A stretch of 64,000 nt of DNA from Phocaeicola barnesiae DSM 18169 = JCM 13652 (lineage in GTDB: Bacteria; Bacteroidota; Bacteroidia; Bacteroidales; Bacteroidaceae), in assembly GCF_000374585.1 (NCBI RefSeq), contig NZ_KB894644.1, positions 248,001-312,000 on the forward strand, read 5' to 3'. A program made the position numbers and the translations under genes. Shown piece after piece: positions 60,438-64,000 of the stretch. Positions within the stretch are counted from its first letter, which is position 1; every line of letters begins with the position of its first letter. The notes beneath the pieces were generated by a model. That model ran no database searches. It saw only the letters and a program-made list of their open reading frames with translations, and was not told where the DNA came from.

Positions 60438-62375
60438 ATGAAATTTGGTTTTGTAAAAGTGGCGGCTGCTGTTCCTTCAGTAAAGGTTGCCGATTGTAAG
60501 TTTAATGCCCAGCAGACCGAGAATCTGATTGCTGTGGCAGATGGAAAAGGTGTACAGATTCTGGTCTTTCCGGAGCTGAATCTGACAGGATACTCTTGTG
60601 CTGACTTGTTCGGCCAGCAGTTGCTGCTGGAACAGGCTGAGTTTGCTTTGATGCAGGTCATGAACAATACCCGTCAGTTGGATATCATTTCCATTGTGGG
60701 TATGCCGGTCATGGTGAATGCTACCTTGCTGAATTGTGCCGTGGCTTTCCAGAAGGGTAAAATTCTGGGTATTGTACCGAAAACTTATCTCCCTAATTAC
60801 AAGGAGTTTTACGAGAAACGTTGGTTTGCCCCGTCTACCGCTTTCCCTGAGAATATGACGGTACGTCTGTGCGGACAGTTGGTGCCTTGCGGAAGGAATC
60901 TGCTTTTCGATACGCCCGATACCTGTTTCGGCATAGAAATCTGTGAAGATGTATGGGCTACGATTCCTCCCAGCTCTGAATTGGCGCTGAAGGGAGCTGA
61001 GATTATTTTCAATCTTTCGGCCGATACGGAGAATATCAGCAAGCACCAGTACCTGCGTTCGTTGCTGGCACAGCAGTCCGCCCGTTGTCTGTCGGGCTAT
61101 GTCTTTGCTTCCTGCGGATTCGGAGAGTCTACTACCGATGTGGTCTTTGCCGGAAATGCGTTGATTTACGAAAACGGTACGTTGCTGGCCGCTTCCGAAC
61201 GTTTCTCTTTCGAAGAGCAGCTGGTGGCTACGGAAATCGATGTGGAACGTCTGCGGGCCGAGCGTCAGGTGAACACTACGTTTGCGGGAAGCATGCGTAA
61301 TTACAAGGACCTGCCGGTACATCGGATCGCGACGGAACTGGTGACGGGACGCGATTTGACATTGACCCGTCCGGTCGAAGCACACCCGTTTGTCCCTTCA
61401 GGGGGTAAGGTGCTGGATGAACGTTGTGAGGAAATCTTCTCCATTCAAGTGGCCGGACTGGCAAAACGCCTGGTACATACGGGTTGTAAGACCGTTGTGT
61501 TAGGAATTTCCGGAGGATTGGACTCTACGCTTGCGCTGCTGGTATGTGTGAAGACTTTCGACAAGCTGGGACTCCCGAGAAAAGGAATCGTGGGTATTAC
61601 CATGCCGGGATTCGGTACCACCGACCGTACTTACAACAATGCCTTGTCACTGATGGGGTCGTTGCAGGTGACCACCGAGACCATCAGCATCAAGGATGCC
61701 TGTATCCAGCATTTCCAGGATATTGACCATGACATGTCCAAGCACGATGTGACCTATGAAAACGGACAGGCCCGTGAACGTACCCAGATTCTGATGGATT
61801 ATGCCAATAAGATTGGAGGCTTGGTTATCGGTACGGGAGACCTTTCGGAACTGGCCTTGGGCTGGGCTACTTACAACGGTGACCACATGTCCATGTATGG
61901 CGTGAATGCCAGCATCCCGAAAACCTTGGTCCGTTATCTGGTAAATTGGGTGGCACAGACGGGAGTGGATGCGTTGTCGCGGAATACGTTGCTGGACATT
62001 ATCGATACGCCTATCAGCCCTGAGCTGATTCCGGCAGACGAGAACGGCAACATCAAGCAGAAAACCGAGGATTTGGTTGGTCCTTACGAGCTGCATGACT
62101 TCTTCCTGTATCACTTCCTGCGTTACGGTTCGCGTCCGTCAAAGATTTTCTATCTGGCCGAAATAGCCTTTAAGGGTGTTTATGACAGTACGACCATCAA
62201 GAAGTGGCTGACCAATTTCTGCCGCCGGTTCTTCAACCAGCAGTTCAAGCGTTCCTGCTTGCCGGATGGACCGAAGGTGGGTTCCGTTTCCTTGAGTCCC
62301 CGTGGTGACTGGCGTATGCCTAGTGATGCCTGTGCTGCTCTTTGGCTCAAAGAGTGCGAAGATTTGCAAGGATGA
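60438..62375 (+). CDS. nadE: Glutamine-dependent NAD+ synthetase
   Basis: A 645-residue two-domain enzyme making NAD from nicotinate adenine dinucleotide, glutamine and ATP. The N-terminal nitrilase-type glutaminase domain (about 1-270) has FPELNLTGYSCADLF (Glu), KTYLPNYKEFYE (Lys) and FGIEICEDVW (nucleophile Cys). The synthetase domain has the PP-loop SGGLDSTLALL and IGTGDLSELALGWATYNGDH. Normal length. Own promoter at 60375-60405; followed by an efflux operon on the other strand. Confidence 0.96.
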   Translation: MKFGFVKVAAAVPSVKVADCKFNAQQTENLIAVADGKGVQILVFPELNLTGYSCADLFGQQLLLEQAEFALMQVMNNTRQLDIISIVGMPVMVNATLLNCAVAFQKGKILGIVPKTYLPNYKEFYEKRWFAPSTAFPENMTVRLCGQLVPCGRNLLFDTPDTCFGIEICEDVWATIPPSSELALKGAEIIFNLSADTENISKHQYLRSLLAQQSARCLSGYVFASCGFGESTTDVVFAGNALIYENGTLLAASERFSFEEQLVATEIDVERLRAERQVNTTFAGSMRNYKDLPVHRIATELVTGRDLTLTRPVEAHPFVPSGGKVLDERCEEIFSIQVAGLAKRLVHTGCKTVVLGISGGLDSTLALLVCVKTFDKLGLPRKGIVGITMPGFGTTDRTYNNALSLMGSLQVTTETISIKDACIQHFQDIDHDMSKHDVTYENGQARERTQILMDYANKIGGLVIGTGDLSELALGWATYNGDHMSMYGVNASIPKTLVRYLVNWVAQTGVDALSRNTLLDIIDTPISPELIPADENGNIKQKTEDLVGPYELHDFFLYHFLRYGSRPSKIFYLAEIAFKGVYDSTTIKKWLTNFCRRFFNQQFKRSCLPDGPKVGSVSLSPRGDWRMPSDACAALWLKECEDLQG

Positions 62376-62394
62376 GGTTATAATACCATAATAC

Positions 62395-62457
62395 AGTAAA
62401 AAGAATCCCCTGGTTTCTCTCCATTCTTCTGCATGGAGTGAAATCAGGGGATTCTTG
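62395..62457 (-). terminator. Terminator of the RND efflux operon
   Basis: A long hairpin whose outer arms 62401-62416 and 62441-62456 pair almost perfectly, with an inner CTCCAT/ATGGAG stem. On the minus strand it is followed by TTTTT. It may also end nadE. Confidence 0.8.
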
Positions 62458-62500
62458 TGAGTGGGTATAAGAATACCCGATATGAAACGATTTTGAGGAA

Positions 62501-63883
62501 TTATTCTTTCCAGCCTCCGCCTAAAGCCTTATACAGGTTGACCATGGAAATCTGTTTGTCGCGTACGGCATTGCTCAGGCTGATTTGTGCGTCCAGGTAT
62601 CCACGCTGGGCATCCAGCAGGTCCATGTATCCGATGACACCGTTGATGTACTGAAGCTGGGCCAGGTCCAGTGCACTCTTGGACGCTTGTTCCAGGCGCA
62701 GACGGGTATCATAGATTTCTTTCGTCTTGTTGAAGGCCACGATGGCGTTGCGGGCATCTTTGAAGGCGTTCAGCACTGCTTTTTCGTAACTGTATACGGC
62801 TTGCTCGTAGGCAGCTTTCTTGGCTTTCAGGTTTGCCCGGTTCTTTCCCATGGCAAACAGCGGTTGGAGCAAGGTTCCGCTCAGCAGGTGATAAGGCGAG
62901 CTCAACAGGTCTTTCAGCTCTTCGCTCTCGGCTCCCAGGTGGGCGGTCAGGGTGATACGCGGAAACAGGTTGGTGAATGCCATTCCCACTTCGGCATTGG
63001 CCGCTATCAGCGACTGTTCGGCTGAGCGTACATCCGGACGGCGTTCCAGCAGGGCAGAGGGGAGTCCGATGGGCAGGCTGGCCGGTAGGATGACATCTTC
63101 CGGAAGGACGGCACGCTGAATGTCATGCGGGTATTCACCGGTAAGGAAGGCGATTTCGTTTTCCTTCAAGGCGATGGATTTCTCCAGGTCAGGAACCAGT
63201 GTAGCCGTACGCGCCAATTCCACCTGTGCCTGACGGAAAGCGGTTTCGTTGGTCAGACCTCCTTCGTAACGGATACGGGCCAGACGGAGGCTTTCTCTAC
63301 GGGCATCGACGGTCTTCTTGACGATGGCCAGTTCGTTGTCCAGGGCCACCAGCTCGAAATAGGATTGTGCCAGTTGGGCTATCAGGCTCATCTTTAAGGC
63401 ACGTTGGTTCTCGATGGAGCCCAGGAACTGAGCCATGCTCCGGTCTCGTGCCCACCGCAGGTTTCCCCACAGGTCAAGCTCCCAGCTGACGACACCTTTC
63501 AGGTCGAACTGGTTGTCGGGGTTGTATTTGTGACCACCATAATTGTCTGCTTCCTTTTCGGCATAGACTCTAGCGTTGATTTGAGGAAACATGTTGGCAA
63601 AATCAATCCGTTTGATGGCTGCCAGTTCCTTCACTCTGGCGGCAGCGATAAGCATGTCCTTGTTGTAAAGGAGGCTTTTGCGGATAAGGGCCTGCAGGGT
63701 TGTATCCTTATAAAGCTGTTCCCAGGGGTAGTCGGCTATCGAGGCGGTATCTACATTCTTGTCGTCCAGTTGTTCCGGCATGTGCAGGTCCGGACGTGTA
63801 TAGTGTTTACCCAGCTGGCAGCTCCCTAAGAGTAGGGAGGCAGCCAGGATGAAGAGGAATGGGGTATGTAGAATTCTTTTCAT
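62501..63883 (-). CDS. RND efflux outer-membrane lipoprotein (OprM/NodT family)
   Basis: A 460-residue TolC-like channel that carries efflux substrates across the outer membrane. The chosen start (63883) gives a lipoprotein signal (lipobox LGSC, Cys 22). An in-frame ATG at 63901 overlaps the preceding gene's stop region and gives a weaker signal. Two OEP repeats are visible: VSWELDLWGNLRWARDRSMA and VGMAFTNLFPRITLTAHLGA, with LLERRPDVRSAEQSLIAANA typical of the family. It follows the RND permease gene closely, as usual. Confidence 0.92.
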   Translation of the reverse strand: MKRILHTPFLFILAASLLLGSCQLGKHYTRPDLHMPEQLDDKNVDTASIADYPWEQLYKDTTLQALIRKSLLYNKDMLIAAARVKELAAIKRIDFANMFPQINARVYAEKEADNYGGHKYNPDNQFDLKGVVSWELDLWGNLRWARDRSMAQFLGSIENQRALKMSLIAQLAQSYFELVALDNELAIVKKTVDARRESLRLARIRYEGGLTNETAFRQAQVELARTATLVPDLEKSIALKENEIAFLTGEYPHDIQRAVLPEDVILPASLPIGLPSALLERRPDVRSAEQSLIAANAEVGMAFTNLFPRITLTAHLGAESEELKDLLSSPYHLLSGTLLQPLFAMGKNRANLKAKKAAYEQAVYSYEKAVLNAFKDARNAIVAFNKTKEIYDTRLRLEQASKSALDLAQLQYINGVIGYMDLLDAQRGYLDAQISLSNAVRDKQISMVNLYKALGGGWKE

Positions 63884-63890
63884 GTGCGGG

Positions 63891-64000
63891 TTATTTAGCA
63901 TGTTTGGTTTTAAGCTTGTTCGTCGCTTTATAAATCATCACGAAGAAGAACGGTACCAGAATGATACCGACGGTTACGGCAACTATCATTCCGAAGAATA
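63891..64000 (-). CDS. RND efflux inner-membrane permease, 3' end only
   Basis: The minus-strand frame open from the window edge ends at a TAA (63891-63893). The visible 35 residues, beginning FFGMIVAVTVGIILVPFFFV and continuing MIYKATNKLKTKHAK, form the last membrane helix and basic tail of an AcrB-type (HAE1) pump. Its stop is 7 bases before the ATG at 63883 of the outer-membrane gene. The rest, including the membrane-fusion protein gene, lies beyond the window. Confidence 0.8.
   Translation of the reverse strand, partial: FFGMIVAVTVGIILVPFFFVMIYKATNKLKTKHAK

Overview
The window looks like chromosome from a gut Bacteroidales bacterium of the Bacteroides/Phocaeicola type. The evidence is the Bacteroidota -7 promoter motif TAnnTTTG in front of many genes, weak Shine-Dalgarno sequences, many lipoproteins with short lipoboxes, and families largely confined to this phylum (DUF4296, DUF4837, DUF5686, BACON, TamL, GT2-DUF4922 fusions). 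I did not settle on a species. I see no rRNA, tRNA, CRISPR array, prophage or insertion sequence. Both edges cut genes.

Layout. 1-1894: end of a DUF4296 lipoprotein gene, a small conserved protein, and a convergent TrmH-family RNA methyltransferase. 2161-9414: a TPR/AraC membrane regulator with a frameshift, a BACON-domain lipoprotein, a subtilisin-like protease ending in a type IX secretion (T9SS) sorting domain, and a PorV-like barrel. 9578-12150: TamL and a small acidic protein. 12263-17718 (minus): a three-gene MksF-MksE-MksB condensin without the MksG/JetD nuclease. 17839-21515: cytoplasmic GH13 enzyme, fabD, thiD. 21780-25380: a Nudix-type regulator with xylB and xylA (xylose use). 25488-35273: housekeeping genes (manC, tpx, DUF368 lipid-carrier transporter, glnS, rarA) plus a candidate small RNA near 32046-32133.

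35351-41366 (minus): an OmpA-like lipoprotein and a tight operon of an AmpG-like permease, a signal-less SpoIID/LytB protein and a tandem glycosyltransferase-HIT fusion, probably cell-wall recycling or modification. 41447-50178: rlmN, DUF4837, pdxA, then a translationally coupled set (nucleotidyltransferase, ATP-grasp ligase, CDP-alcohol phosphatidyltransferase, YbhN-like membrane protein, HAD hydrolase, sugar permease). It is followed by a PfkB kinase on the other strand and a myo-inositol-phosphate synthase. Together these read as an inositol/polyol phospholipid locus, the most interesting metabolic system in the window. 53006-58760: DUF5686 outer-membrane protein, sigma-54 activator, LptE, TPR-like protein, SecG. 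59234-60276: rubrerythrin with a PerR-like Fur regulator. 60438-64000: nadE, and the outer-membrane and inner-membrane parts of an RND efflux pump.

Two copies of a paired-hairpin repeat carrying CGTCCGTTYGTTT lie about 39 kb apart (19613-19686 and 59077-59150) in opposite orientation, both between genes.
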